Shown here: positions 6,762-15,846 of the stretch, piece by piece
Numbering within the stretch: position 1 is the stretch's first letter
Layout: each line of letters opens with the position of its first letter
Origin: VRUE01 sp036265675
Lineage (GTDB): Bacteria > Actinomycetota > Thermoleophilia > Solirubrobacterales > 70-9
Reading direction: 5' to 3'
NCBI GenBank assembly: GCA_036265675.1
Contig: DATAOP010000058.1
Span: forward strand, 1-56,129
Length of the DNA: 56,129 nucleotides
Translations under genes and position numbers: made by a program
The notes under the pieces: model-generated
Seen by the model: only the letters and a program-made list of their open reading frames with translations
What the model was told of the DNA's origin: nothing
The model's database searches: none

Positions 6762-9268
6762 GCCGGCTCTTCCGCCGGGAGCTCGTCCTGAGCCGTGGCG
6801 GCCTGCGGTGAGTCGTCGGACTCGACCACGAGGGCGACGGCACTGACGACGTCGTCCTCCTTCATGTTCATCACTTTGACCCCCTGCGTCGGCCGGCCCA
6901 TCTGGGAGATCCCGCCGGCGCGGGTGCGCTGGACCATCCCGTTCTGGGAGATGAACAGCAGGTCCTGGTGCTCGCGGACGATCAGCGCGCCGGCGAGGCC
7001 ACCCTTCTTCTCGGTCAGTTTCGCGGTCAGCACCCCTTTGGTCCCGCGCCCCTTCACCGGATATTCGGAGACCGCCGTCCGCTTTCCGTAGCCGTTCTCG
7101 GTGACGACGAACAGCTCGGTGTCGTCGCGGGCGACGTCCATCGCCAGGACCCGGTTTCCCTTGGCGGAGACGTTCATCCCTTTGACGCCGCTGGTGTCGC
7201 GTCCCATCGCCCGCACCGCCGTCTCCGAGAACCGCGCCGCGTGGCCGGACTTCGAGACGAGGAGGATGTCGTCTTCGCCGGAGGTGAGGCGGACCTGGAC
7301 GAGCTCGTCGTTGTCGCGGATCTTGATCGCGATGATCCCGTCGGCGCGGATCGGCGTGTTATAGGCCTTGAACTCGGTTTTCTTCACCAGGCCGGCTGCG
7401 GTCGCGAAGACGAGGTACCTGTTCTCGGTGAAGTCCCTGGTCGGGATCACCGCTGTCACCTTCTCGCCGTCGCGGAGAGGGAGGACGTTGACGAGCGCCC
7501 GGCCTTTCGAGGTCCGCGCTCCCTCCGGCAGCTCGTAGACCTTCAGCCTGTAGACCTTGCCGCGGTTGGTGAAGAACAGCAGGAAGTCGTGGGTCGAGCA
7601 GATGTGCAGGTGCTCGATGTAGTCGTCCTCTTTGAGGTCCATGCCCATCACCCCGCGACCGCCCCGGTTCTGCTGGCGGTAGGTCGCTAGCGGCAGTCGC
7701 TTGGCGTAGCCCGAGTGGGTGATCGAAATCACCATCTGCTGGTCGGCGATCATGTCCTCGATGTTCATGTCGCCCTCGAAGTGCGTGACTTCGGTGCGAC
7801 GCTCGTCGCCGTAGCGGGCCATCACTTCGTCGAGCTCCTCGACGAAGATCGCGTCGATCTTCGCGGGGTCGCCGAGGATCTCTCGCAGTTCCCCGATTCT
7901 CTCCATCAGGTCCTTGTGCTCGTCGCGGACTTTGTCCGACTCGAGCGCCGTCAGACGGGCGAGGCGCATGTCGAGGATCGCCTGCGCCTGGAGCTCGGTC
8001 AGCTCGAATTTCTCGATCAGCCCGCTGCGCGCCGCGTCGGTGTCGCTCGAGCTTCGGATCAGCTCGATCACCGCGTCGAGGTTGTCGAGGGCGATCAGGA
8101 GGCCCTCGAGGATGTGGGCGCGGGCCTCTGCGCGCCGCAGCTCGTACTGGGTCCGGCGGGTCAGCACCTCGCGCTGGTGGGCCACGTAGTGCTCGACCAG
8201 CTCCTTGAGGCTGAGCGTGCGCGGCACCCCGTCGACGAGGGCGACCATGTTGACGCCGAACGTCGTCTGCATCGGCGTCCGTTTGTAGAGCTGGTTGAGG
8301 ACCACCTCCGGCGGGTCGCCGCCGCGCTTTGTCTCGATCACGAGCCGCATCCCCGAGCGATCCGTCTCGTCGCGGAGGTCGGAGATCCCGCTGATCTTTT
8401 TCTCGCGGACGAGGTCGGCGATCTTCGTGATCAGGCCGCCGTCGCCGCCCTTCTTGACCATGAACGGAAGCTCGGTGACGACGATCGCGTCGCGGCCGCC
8501 CTTGAGCGGCTCGACGTGGGCGCGCGCCCGAACGCGGACCGAGGCACGGCCCGAGGCGTAGGCGTCGCGGATCCCTTCGGCGCTCATCATCCCGCCGCCG
8601 GGGAAGTCCGGACCCTTGACGTGCTCCATCAGGCCCGCCAGGTCGATCTCGGGGTTCTCGAGGTAGGCCTTGACCGCGCCGACCGTCTCGCGCAGGTTGT
8701 GGGGCGGGATGTTCGTCGCCATCCCGACGGCGATCCCCGATGCGCCGTTGACGAGCAGGTTTGGGAAGCGGGCCGGCAGGACCAGCGGTTCCCGCTGTCT
8801 CTCGTCGAAGTTGGGGCCGAACTCGACCGTGTCGGCATCGATGTCGCGCAGCAGCTCGGTCGCCAGCGCCGCGAGCCGGGCCTCGGTGTAGCGCATCGCC
8901 GCCGGCGGGTCGTCGTCGATCGAGCCGAAGTTCCCCTGGCCGTCGACGAGCGGGTAGCGCAGCGAGAAGTCCTGCGCCATCCGAGCCAGCGTGTCGTAGA
9001 TCGCCGAGTCGCCGTGGGGGTGGTATTTCCCCATCACCTCGCCGACGATCGTGGCCGACTTGCGGTAGGGCCGGTTTGGCTGCAGGCCGAGGTCGTGCAT
9101 CCCATAGAGGACTCGGCGATGCACCGGCTTGAGGCCGTCGCGGACGTCGGGCAGCGCCCGCCCGACGATCACGCTCATCGCGTAGTCGAGGTAGGAGGAG
9201 CGCATCTCGTTGGTGAGATCGCGCTCCTCGATCCGGCCGGTCAGTGCCTCGAGGCTTCCACCCTCCAT
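6758..9268 (-). CDS. gyrA: DNA gyrase subunit A
   Basis: This 836-residue subunit cuts and rejoins DNA during ATP-driven negative supercoiling. The breakage-reunion domain has 'SYLDYAMSVIVGRALPDVRDG' within the first 50 residues, the quinolone-region motif 'HPHGDSAIYDTLARM', and the catalytic tyrosine in 'AAMRYTEARL'. The C-terminal half contains the six-bladed DNA-wrapping domain with repeated '(K/R)G.....' blades, including the GyrA-box-like 'QNRGGRG' and 'TSGVKGMN'. An acidic tail of about 25 residues follows. ATG 9268 has AGGGG 10 nt upstream. It lies 13 nt after gyrB, and its stop overlaps the convergent small secreted gene. Confidence 0.97.
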   Translation of the reverse strand: MEGGSLEALTGRIEERDLTNEMRSSYLDYAMSVIVGRALPDVRDGLKPVHRRVLYGMHDLGLQPNRPYRKSATIVGEVMGKYHPHGDSAIYDTLARMAQDFSLRYPLVDGQGNFGSIDDDPPAAMRYTEARLAALATELLRDIDADTVEFGPNFDERQREPLVLPARFPNLLVNGASGIAVGMATNIPPHNLRETVGAVKAYLENPEIDLAGLMEHVKGPDFPGGGMMSAEGIRDAYASGRASVRVRARAHVEPLKGGRDAIVVTELPFMVKKGGDGGLITKIADLVREKKISGISDLRDETDRSGMRLVIETKRGGDPPEVVLNQLYKRTPMQTTFGVNMVALVDGVPRTLSLKELVEHYVAHQREVLTRRTQYELRRAEARAHILEGLLIALDNLDAVIELIRSSSDTDAARSGLIEKFELTELQAQAILDMRLARLTALESDKVRDEHKDLMERIGELREILGDPAKIDAIFVEELDEVMARYGDERRTEVTHFEGDMNIEDMIADQQMVISITHSGYAKRLPLATYRQQNRGGRGVMGMDLKEDDYIEHLHICSTHDFLLFFTNRGKVYRLKVYELPEGARTSKGRALVNVLPLRDGEKVTAVIPTRDFTENRYLVFATAAGLVKKTEFKAYNTPIRADGIIAIKIRDNDELVQVRLTSGEDDILLVSKSGHAARFSETAVRAMGRDTSGVKGMNVSAKGNRVLAMDVARDDTELFVVTENGYGKRTAVSEYPVKGRGTKGVLTAKLTEKKGGLAGALIVREHQDLLFISQNGMVQRTRAGGISQMGRPTQGVKVMNMKEDDVVSAVALVVESDDSPQAATAQDELPAEEPA

Positions 9269-9281
9269 CTAAACTTCACCC

Positions 9282-11693
9282 CTAGACATCAAGGAATTTC
9301 ACTTCCTTGGCGTGCTTTTCGATGAAGTTCTTGCGCGGCTCGACCTTGTCGCCCATCAGGTCGGTGAAGATGCGCTCGGCGAGGGCGGCGTCGTCGACCC
9401 TGACCCGCTCCAACATCCGGCTCGCCGGGTCCATCGTCGTTTCCCGCAGCTGCTCGGCATTCATCTCGCCGAGCCCCTTGAAGCGCTGCAGGGTGATCCC
9501 GCGACGGGCAAGCTCGAGGATCGCCGAGCGCAGCCCGGAGAAGGAGTCCGCTTCGAGCTTTTTGTCCTCGAGGGAGACGCTGAACGGCGGCGGGCCGACC
9601 TGTTTGAGCAGCTCGGTGTGCGACTCGGCCAGGCGCCGATAGTCGTTGGACCTGAACATCGCGTCATCGAGGCGGATCGTGCGGGCGAGCCCGTCACGGC
9701 GGTGGACGGCGCGGACCGTGAGCGCGTCGTCCGTCTCCTCGACGACCTCGGTGTCGAAGACGTCGCCCTCCGCCCCCTTGCCGCTGAGCAGTTTCCTGGC
9801 GCCGGCCAGCGTCGCCGCGCCCGAGTCGAGAACCTGGGAATCGGTCAGGAACTGCACCAGCTCATGCCCGAACTCGGCCTGGAGCGAGTCGGACCAGCCC
9901 TCGTGCTCCTTCAGCCTGCGATTGAAGCGCTGCCAGCGGGCGGCTGTCAGCTTGTGGTTCTTCGCCTCGCCGTCCCGGAGCTCCAGCTGCTCGATCTTGT
10001 CGCGCAGCAGCAACTCTTCGAGTTCGGACTCGCGCTCGATGTAGATCTCGTTTTTGCCGTTTTTCAGCTTGTAGAGCGGCGGCTTCGCGATGTACACGTA
10101 GCCGGCCTCGATCAGCTGCGGCATCTCGCGGTAGAGGAACGTCAGCACCAGGGTCCGGATGTGGGCGCCGTCGACGTCGGCGTCCGTCATCAGGACCACT
10201 TTGTGGTACCGCGCCTCGCCGATGTCGAACTCCTCGCGGACGCCCGTCCCGACGGCGGTGATCAACGCCTGGATCTCCTGGTTTGAGAGGACTTTGTCGA
10301 TCCTCGCCTTCTCGACGTTGATGATCTTGCCGCGAAGCGGCAGGACGGCCTGGGTGTTGCGATCGCGGCCCTGCTTCGCCGAGCCGCCGGCGGAATCGCC
10401 CTCGACGATGAAGAGCTCGGCCAGCGCCGGGTCGCGGACCGTGCAGTCGGCGAGCTTGCCGGGGAGAGTCGAGTTCTCGAGCGCCGACTTGCGCCGCGTG
10501 AGGTCGCGCGCTTTCCGCGCCGCCTGCCTCGCGCGGGCAGCGTCGACCGCCTTGCCGACGATCCGGCGGGCCTCGCTCGGGTTCTCCTCGAAGAACTCCC
10601 CGAGCTTGCGGTTGACTGCCTCTTTGACCAGGCCCTCGACCGGAGGGTTGCCGAGTTTGGTCTTCGTCTGCCCCTCGAACTGAGGGTCCTGGAGCTTGAC
10701 CGAGATCACCGCCGTCAGCCCCTCGCGGACGTCGTCGCCCGTCAGGTTCTCGTCTTTCTCTTTGAGCAGGCCTTTGCCGCGCGCGTAGGCGTTGAGGGTG
10801 CGGGTCAGGGCTGAGCGGAAGCCGGATAGGTGAGAGCCGCCCTCGTGGGTGTTGATGTTGTTGGCGAAGCTGAAGACCGATTCCTGGTAGGAGGAGTTCC
10901 ACTGCATCGCGACCTCGACCTGGCCGTCCTCGCTCTCGCTCTCGAAGTAGACGGTCTTGCGATGAAGCGCGTCCTTGTTCTCGTTGAGGTGGGCGACGAA
11001 GTCGATCAGCCCTCCCTCGTAGTGGAAGGTGTCCTGCTGGCCCGCGCCGCGCTCGTCGATGAGCTCGATCTTCAGGCCCCTGGTGAGGAACGCGGTCTCA
11101 CGCAGGCGCTCGGCGAGGGTCGCGTAGTCGAACTCGAGCTCGTCGAAGATCTCGCTGTCGGGCTGGAAGGTGATCGTCGTCCCGGTCGCCTTCGTCGCCT
11201 TGCCCTTCTCCAGCGAGCCCTGCGGGCGGCCACGCTCGTAGTCCTGGCTCCAGACATGGCCGTCGCGGCCGATCTCGAGGTGGAGGGTCTCCGAGAGAGC
11301 GTTGACGACCGAGACGCCGACGCCGTGGAGGCCGCCGGAGACTTTGTAGCCGCCGCCATCGCCGAACTTGCCGCCGGCGTGGAGGGTGGTGAGAACGACC
11401 TCGGCCGCCGGACGTTTCTCTTTCTTCAGTTCTTCGACCGGGATCCCACGTCCATCGTCGCGAACCGTGCAGCTGTCGTCGGGGTGCAGGACGACGCTGA
11501 CTTCGCTGCAGTAGCCGGCCAGGGCCTCGTCGACGGAGTTGTCGACGACCTCGTAGACGAGGTGATGCAGACCGCGTGGGCCGGTCGATCCGATGTACAT
11601 CCCGGGCCGCTTGCGAACGGCCTCAAGCCCCTCGAGGACGGTGATGTCCTTGGCCCCGTAGGAGTCCGAGGAGCCCTTCTTGGATTTAGGCAA
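9282..11693 (-). CDS. gyrB: DNA gyrase subunit B
   Basis: This 803-residue subunit is the ATPase and TOPRIM half of gyrase. The GHKL ATPase motifs ('VVDNSVDEAL', 'DDGRGIP', 'GGLHGVGVSVVNALS') are in the first 130 residues. TOPRIM motifs 'IVEGDSAGGSAKQGRDR' and 'DADVDGAHI' are central, and the C-terminal 'QRFKGLGEMN' is intact. An insertion of about 150 residues between TOPRIM and the C-terminus, seen in several bacterial lineages, explains the length. It starts at TTG 11693 with AAAGGA 4 nt upstream. A terminator-like hairpin with a T tract sits only about 20 nt before the start (separate entry). Confidence 0.97.
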   Translation of the reverse strand: MPKSKKGSSDSYGAKDITVLEGLEAVRKRPGMYIGSTGPRGLHHLVYEVVDNSVDEALAGYCSEVSVVLHPDDSCTVRDDGRGIPVEELKKEKRPAAEVVLTTLHAGGKFGDGGGYKVSGGLHGVGVSVVNALSETLHLEIGRDGHVWSQDYERGRPQGSLEKGKATKATGTTITFQPDSEIFDELEFDYATLAERLRETAFLTRGLKIELIDERGAGQQDTFHYEGGLIDFVAHLNENKDALHRKTVYFESESEDGQVEVAMQWNSSYQESVFSFANNINTHEGGSHLSGFRSALTRTLNAYARGKGLLKEKDENLTGDDVREGLTAVISVKLQDPQFEGQTKTKLGNPPVEGLVKEAVNRKLGEFFEENPSEARRIVGKAVDAARARQAARKARDLTRRKSALENSTLPGKLADCTVRDPALAELFIVEGDSAGGSAKQGRDRNTQAVLPLRGKIINVEKARIDKVLSNQEIQALITAVGTGVREEFDIGEARYHKVVLMTDADVDGAHIRTLVLTFLYREMPQLIEAGYVYIAKPPLYKLKNGKNEIYIERESELEELLLRDKIEQLELRDGEAKNHKLTAARWQRFNRRLKEHEGWSDSLQAEFGHELVQFLTDSQVLDSGAATLAGARKLLSGKGAEGDVFDTEVVEETDDALTVRAVHRRDGLARTIRLDDAMFRSNDYRRLAESHTELLKQVGPPPFSVSLEDKKLEADSFSGLRSAILELARRGITLQRFKGLGEMNAEQLRETTMDPASRMLERVRVDDAALAERIFTDLMGDKVEPRKNFIEKHAKEVKFLDV

Positions 11694-11848
11694 GTGATCC
11701 TTTCTGATTCAGAAAAAACCCCGACTGCCGACGTTCTTGCCGTGCTCGGTCGGGGCGCAATGCAAGTTGACATAAGGATACCAGTTCGGGTCCCCCGAAG
11801 ACCTGCGCTCAGAGAGGAAAATCCCTGCAAAAGACGGATAAAATGTGA
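11694..11848 (-). promoter_or_regulatory. gyrB leader region
   Basis: These 155 bases separate DUF721 from gyrB and are noticeably more AT-rich than their surroundings. They hold the terminator-like hairpin, a TATCCT hexamer (a possible -10) about 40 nt upstream of the hairpin, and the gyrB Shine-Dalgarno AAAGGA. No open reading frame of note is present. Confidence 0.5.
11713..11755 (-). terminator. Hairpin plus T tract just before gyrB (terminator or attenuator)
   Basis: Reading on the minus strand, CCCCGAC (11755-11749) pairs with GTCGGGG (11725-11719), followed at once by six T (11718-11713). This has the form of a Rho-independent terminator. It ends DUF721 transcripts, but because it lies about 20 nt before the gyrB start, gyrB transcripts from any upstream promoter must pass it. 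Confidence 0.7.
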
Positions 11849-12154
11849 CTAAGGCTGCGTGCGATCCGCACGAAACCGCAAGCGGCGAGGAGCCCGCTCG
11901 CCGAGACGCTCCCGGAGGCTCCCGAGAAGCCGCTCCTGCATCAGGTCCAGCTCCTCCGCCCAGACCGGGTCGCTGCAGCTGACGACCACCGTCCCGTCCT
12001 TCTCGGAGAGGGGTTCCGCGACGGCCGCGATGCGCTCGCCGACCGCCGCCTCCCACGCCGCCTGAACGGCGGCGAGCGGAGTCTTCGGGGCGGCACCGTC
12101 GAGTGCCACACGCAGGGCCTCTGCGGCCGGCCGTGGCGCCCGGCGCCGGGTCAT
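11849..12154 (-). CDS. DUF721 protein (DciA-type helicase loader family)
   Basis: This 101-residue protein starts at ATG 12154, overlapping the recF stop by 4 nt (ATGA). The conserved core 'AAWEAAVGERIAAVAEPLSEKDGTVVVSCSDPVWAEELDLMQERLLGSLRERLG' region (quoted only as an anchor: 'AVQAAWEAAVGERIAAV' and 'VWAEELDLM') matches the DUF721 fold. DUF721 proteins include DciA, which helps load the replicative helicase DnaB in bacteria that lack DnaC. Placement between recF and gyrB is typical of actinobacteria and fits a replication role. The start is fixed by the overlap; longer in-frame extensions have no support. Confidence 0.85.
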   Translation of the reverse strand: MTRRRAPRPAAEALRVALDGAAPKTPLAAVQAAWEAAVGERIAAVAEPLSEKDGTVVVSCSDPVWAEELDLMQERLLGSLRERLGERAPRRLRFRADRTQP

Positions 12155-13242
12155 GCCGCTTCGGCGGCGCGTTCCGCCGGCGCCGCCATCGGCATCCTGA
12201 TCGCATCGGTCAGCAGGGCCGCCGGAACCGACTCCTCGGTCGCCGCCGTGATCACCACCTGGCCTGGGCCTGCAAGGAGCTCGACCAAGCGCTCGCGGCG
12301 CTCGGGGTCGAGCTCGCTCATCACGTCGTCGAGCAGCAGCAGCGGCGTCACCCTCCGGGCCTCGGCCAGTGCCGCGCGCTCGGCGAACAGGAGGGCGAGG
12401 AGCGCGGTGCGCTGCTGCCCCTGGGACCCGAAGCGGCGGAGGGCGCGACCGGCGCAGGAGAGCTTGACCTCGTCCAGATGGGGTCCCCACGACGTGCGGC
12501 CGAGACGCAGGTCGGCCTCGCGCCGCTCGCGCAGTCCCTCGCAGAGCTCCTCGGCCGTGCCGGGCGACCTCGGCGCGTACTCGAGCCGCGCATCCCCCTC
12601 GAGGCCGAGCTCGGCGGCCGCAACGGCGAATCGCGGCGCCAGGTCCTCGACCGCCTCGGCCCGGGCTGCGGCGAGCGCCGCCGCCGCCTCGGCGAAGGTC
12701 AGGTCCCAGACGTCGAGGTCGTGGGCGCCCCCCGGGCCGCGCGCCAGGAGCGCGTTGCGCTGCGCAAGCGCCTGGCCGAACCTGACCCGGAGCTCTGACC
12801 GGGACGGCCAGCGGGCGGCGACATAGCGGTCGACGTGCGCCCGCCTCTCCGCCGGCGGGCCCTTGACCAGCGCCAGCCGGTCCGGCGAGAAGACCGCCAC
12901 CGGAGGACGGTGCCGGGCCGCGGTCGCGGCGTCGACCGGGTTGCCGTCGAGGAGGTGACGCCTCCCCTCGGCGCGGCTGACCGAAGCCAGCAGCCGATGC
13001 TCGGCGCCGTCGGCATCGGGAACCACGGCTTCCACGCGGGCGAGCCGGCCGTCGAACGGAATCAGGTCGCGGCGGTCGGAGGTACGGAACGAGCGCCCGG
13101 TCAGGGCGAAGTAGAGCGCCTCGAGCAGATTCGTCTTGCCGGCGCCGTTGGGGCCGATCAGGCTCACCACCCCGGGCCGCAGCTGCACCCGGACGCCGCT
13201 CAGACTTCGCGACGGGTCGGCGTCGACGACGGTGACCAGCAC
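12151..13242 (-). CDS. recF: DNA replication and repair protein RecF
   Basis: This 363-residue SMC-like ATPase helps load RecA at single-strand gaps. The Walker A motif 'GPNGAGKTNLLEAL' is at about residues 33-46. The signature region 'FGSQGQQRTALLALLFAE' and Walker B 'LLLLDDVMSELDPERR' lie in the C-terminal third. It starts at GTG 13242, 8 nt after the dnaN stop, and its stop overlaps the DUF721 start, so it sits inside the dnaN-recF-DUF721 unit. The C-terminal tail is rich in Ala and Glu. Length is normal for the family. Confidence 0.95.
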   Translation of the reverse strand: MLVTVVDADPSRSLSGVRVQLRPGVVSLIGPNGAGKTNLLEALYFALTGRSFRTSDRRDLIPFDGRLARVEAVVPDADGAEHRLLASVSRAEGRRHLLDGNPVDAATAARHRPPVAVFSPDRLALVKGPPAERRAHVDRYVAARWPSRSELRVRFGQALAQRNALLARGPGGAHDLDVWDLTFAEAAAALAAARAEAVEDLAPRFAVAAAELGLEGDARLEYAPRSPGTAEELCEGLRERREADLRLGRTSWGPHLDEVKLSCAGRALRRFGSQGQQRTALLALLFAERAALAEARRVTPLLLLDDVMSELDPERRERLVELLAGPGQVVITAATEESVPAALLTDAIRMPMAAPAERAAEAA

Positions 13243-13250
13243 CGGATGGC

Positions 13251-14357
13251 CTAGACGTTGAGCCGGATCGGCATCACCAGGTAGCGGAAGTCCTCGTTGT
13301 CGACCGGTTGCAGAAGGCCGGGCCGCAGCGGTGAGATCAGCCGCAGCATCACCTCGTCGCCGGTGACGCTCTCGATCCCGTCCTTGAGGAAGTCCGGGTT
13401 GAACCCGATCTCGAGCGGCTCGCCGTCGAAGGCGGCCGGGATCGTCTCCTCGGCGTCGCCGACGTCGGGAGTCGACGCGGAGACCTTCAGCTCCCCCTGG
13501 CTGAAGGAAAGGCGGAGTGGCGCGTTGCGCTGCGCCAACTGGCTGACCCGCCGCGCGACCTCGAGGAAGTCGGTCCGGCTCAGCCTCACGTCGTGCTCAT
13601 AGGACTCCGGCAGGAGTTGTCGAAAGTTTGGGAATTGCCCGTCGATCAGCCTCGTGTTGAGGAGGACCGCCCCTGCCCGGAAGATGGCCTGGTTGGGGAG
13701 CAGGCTGACCTTGACCTCCTCGACGCCGTCGGCGGCGACGATGCGGCCCAGCTCGCGCAGCGCGCGGGCCGGAATGTTGGCCTCGAGCTCGCCGCCGATC
13801 CCGCCCTCGAGCGGCGTCCGCTTGACCGCGAGCCGGTAGGAGTCGGTCGCGACCATCGTCATCTCCTCGCCGGCGGCGCTGACGAGGACCCCGGTCAGGA
13901 CCGGGCGCATGTCGTCCTGGGAAGCTGCCGGCGCGACCAGCTCGACCGTCTCGGCCAGCTCCCTGCCGGGAATCGTCAGCGGCTCGCCGTCGGCGCTCGG
14001 CACTTTCGGGAAGTCCTCGGCGGGGAGGGTGCGGACATGGAAGCGGGAGCCTCCACAGCGGATCTCGACGTCGCGCTCGGCCTCGCGCAGCTCGATCTCG
14101 ACCCTGTCGTCGGCGAGCGAGCGAACCAGGTCGGCGAGAAGCCGGCCTGGCAGGAGCACCGTGCCGGCGCTCTCGACCGAGGCGTCGAGATCGGTCCGCA
14201 GCCCGATCTCCCCGTCGGTCGCGCTCAGCTCGACCGCGCTGTCGGAGGCCGCGACCAGGATCCCGGACAGCGCCTGGGTCGCAGCCCGGGTCGAGACCGC
14301 TCGAGAGACGGTTGCGAGCTTTGAGGCGAGCTCTTCTCGTTGAGTCGTCAGCTTCAA
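13251..14357 (-). CDS. dnaN: DNA polymerase III beta subunit (sliding clamp)
   Basis: This 368-residue clamp holds the replicative polymerase on DNA. It shows the typical three-domain beta-clamp sequence: start 'MKLTTQREELASKLATVSRAV', central 'RAL.ELGRIV' and 'LNTRLIDGQFPNFRQLLP', and the C-terminus 'FLKDGIESV' ending in 'YLVMPIRLNV', where the hydrophobic partner-binding pocket is completed. It starts at TTG 14357 with AGGAAG about 8 nt upstream, so unlike dnaA it has a clear Shine-Dalgarno sequence. Gene order dnaA-dnaN-recF is canonical. Confidence 0.96.
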   Translation of the reverse strand: MKLTTQREELASKLATVSRAVSTRAATQALSGILVAASDSAVELSATDGEIGLRTDLDASVESAGTVLLPGRLLADLVRSLADDRVEIELREAERDVEIRCGGSRFHVRTLPAEDFPKVPSADGEPLTIPGRELAETVELVAPAASQDDMRPVLTGVLVSAAGEEMTMVATDSYRLAVKRTPLEGGIGGELEANIPARALRELGRIVAADGVEEVKVSLLPNQAIFRAGAVLLNTRLIDGQFPNFRQLLPESYEHDVRLSRTDFLEVARRVSQLAQRNAPLRLSFSQGELKVSASTPDVGDAEETIPAAFDGEPLEIGFNPDFLKDGIESVTGDEVMLRLISPLRPGLLQPVDNEDFRYLVMPIRLNV

Positions 14358-14530
14358 AGGACAGTCTTCCTATCAGGTTGATTTAGAGCCTGTGGAAATC
14401 GGGCAGAGAGGATCCATTCCCCGCTGCGGTGCGGCTTCCAGGCTGTGGACGTGATTGTGGGAAGGCATGGATTCTTACAGTGGCGTCGGCCGTCAGCCCG
14501 TCGGATCCGCAGGGCTGTGGATCGACATGC
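14358..14530. other. Candidate replication origin (dnaA-dnaN spacer with DnaA-box-like sites)
   Basis: Four DnaA-box-like cores share one orientation: TGTGGA at 14391-14396 and 14444-14449, TGTGGG at 14456-14461, and TGTGGAT at 14516-14522 (the last within the dnaA 3' end). They resemble the reverse complement of the consensus TTATCCACA. The 134-nt spacer is less GC-rich than the flanking genes. The coding-strand switch lies nearby at dnaA/rpmH, as expected near an origin. Confidence 0.5.
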
Positions 14531-15815
14531 GGAGGCTGTTGACGCGTGCCAGGAGCTTGTCGTCGTCTCCGATCGCCGCCTCGGCTCGCCGCAGTGAATT
14601 GAGAACGGTCGAGTGATCGCGTCCTCCGAACCGCTGTCCGATCTCGGGCAGGGAGAGGGCGGTGTGCTCGCGGGTGAGGAGGATCGCGACGTGGCGGGCC
14701 CGGACCGGACCCGCAGCGCGCGACGGTCCGATCAGGTCGGCGGTCGAGATCCCGAACGAGGAGGAGACCAGCGTCTGGATCTCCTCGACGGGGTCGGCAC
14801 CGCCGGCCCTCCTCATCCTCGGGACGACTTCGGCGACGAGCTCCGGGCTGAGCGGCTCCTCCGTGATCGAGGAGTGGGCGATGACCTTGGTCAGCGCCCC
14901 GCGAAGGCGGCGAACGTTGGTGTCGATCCGGCCGGCGAGCTCGGCCAGCGCCTCGCGGCTCGCCGCCTCGAGCCCGGCTTCGCGCGCCAGGCGGCGCAGG
15001 ACCGTGAGCCGGGTCGCCAGGTCGGGGTGATCGACGGGCACCGTCAGCCCCCACTCGAAGCGATCGCGCAGCCGCTCGGCGAGCGTCGACAGTTCGCTCG
15101 GCAGGCGGTCGGCGGAGAGGACGAGCTGGCTGCCGCTCTCGTAAAGCGCATTGAAGGTGTGGAAGAACTCCTCCTCGGTCGCGTGCTTGCCCTCGAGGAA
15201 CTGGACGTCGTCGACGAGCAGGACGTCGAGGTCGCGGTGGCGCTCCTTGAAGCGCTCGGAGCCGCTGCAGCGCAGAGCCGTGACGAACTCGTTCGTGAAG
15301 CGCTCGGCGGTGGTGTAGCGGACCTCGAGCTCGGGCGCGTGGATCCGCAGGTAGTTGGCGATCGCGACCAGCAGGTGGGTCTTGCCGAGTCCCGGCGGCC
15401 CATGCAGGAAGAGCGGGTTGTAGGCCTCCGACGGCGCCTCCGCCACCGCCAACGCCGCCGCGTGGGCGAGCCGGTTGCCCTCGCCGATCACGAAGCGGTC
15501 GAAGCTGTAGTGGGGGTTGAGCTGCGTGTCCTCGTCGCGCTCGTCCCCATCTCCCTCGATAGCACCAAAGCTGATCTCGTCGAAGTCGGCGCCGGCGCCG
15601 GCGAGCCCCTCCCGGATCAGGGACGAGTAGCGGCGCTCGACCCAGGCCCGGATTCCATCGGGAGCGCGGATGTGGAGGGTCCTGCCCCGCGCCCCGGTGA
15701 CCCGCAGCGGCTCGAGCCAGAGGCGGTAGGTGGACTCGGGCACCGACGCGCGCAGTCGCGATCGGACGTCTTGCCAGAGCGGCTCGAGTTCCTGTCGGTG
15801 GTCATCATCGTGCAC
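14493..15815 (-). CDS. dnaA: Chromosomal replication initiator protein DnaA
   Basis: This 440-residue initiator melts the origin and recruits the helicase. Domain I is 'PLWQDVRSRLRASVPESTYRLWLEPL'-like (anchor 'YRLWLEPLRV', about residues 31-40). A short acidic linker follows. The AAA+ domain has Walker A 'GPPGLGKTHL', Walker B 'LLVDDVQFL' and the 'DR..WGL' sensor region. Domain IV carries the DNA-binding signature 'LTREHTALSLPEIGQRFGGRDHSTVLNSLRR'-type helix-turn-helix (anchor 'FGGRDHSTVL'). It starts at GTG 15815, 9 nt after a TAAGGT hexamer, which suggests a leaderless message. Genes diverge immediately upstream. Confidence 0.97.
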   Translation of the reverse strand: MHDDDHRQELEPLWQDVRSRLRASVPESTYRLWLEPLRVTGARGRTLHIRAPDGIRAWVERRYSSLIREGLAGAGADFDEISFGAIEGDGDERDEDTQLNPHYSFDRFVIGEGNRLAHAAALAVAEAPSEAYNPLFLHGPPGLGKTHLLVAIANYLRIHAPELEVRYTTAERFTNEFVTALRCSGSERFKERHRDLDVLLVDDVQFLEGKHATEEEFFHTFNALYESGSQLVLSADRLPSELSTLAERLRDRFEWGLTVPVDHPDLATRLTVLRRLAREAGLEAASREALAELAGRIDTNVRRLRGALTKVIAHSSITEEPLSPELVAEVVPRMRRAGGADPVEEIQTLVSSSFGISTADLIGPSRAAGPVRARHVAILLTREHTALSLPEIGQRFGGRDHSTVLNSLRRAEAAIGDDDKLLARVNSLRMSIHSPADPTG

Positions 15816-15824
15816 CCCGAGGCG

Positions 15825-15830
15825 ACCTTA
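15825..15830 (-). promoter_or_regulatory. -10 hexamer TAAGGT of dnaA, leaderless arrangement
   Basis: TAAGGT on the minus strand ends 9 nt before the dnaA GTG. No independent Shine-Dalgarno sequence exists; the AAGG lies within the hexamer itself. Confidence 0.5.
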
Positions 15831-15846
15831 GCGACGGGTTCAGGCC

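Noticed and set aside
7715..9325. Long open frame on the plus strand opposite gyrA (about 536 codons), and similar frames opposite purA, dnaA and pstP
   Set aside because: High GC content leaves few stops in the antisense frames. The products are Arg/Val/Asp-rich with no domain, and the opposite strand carries clear conserved genes.
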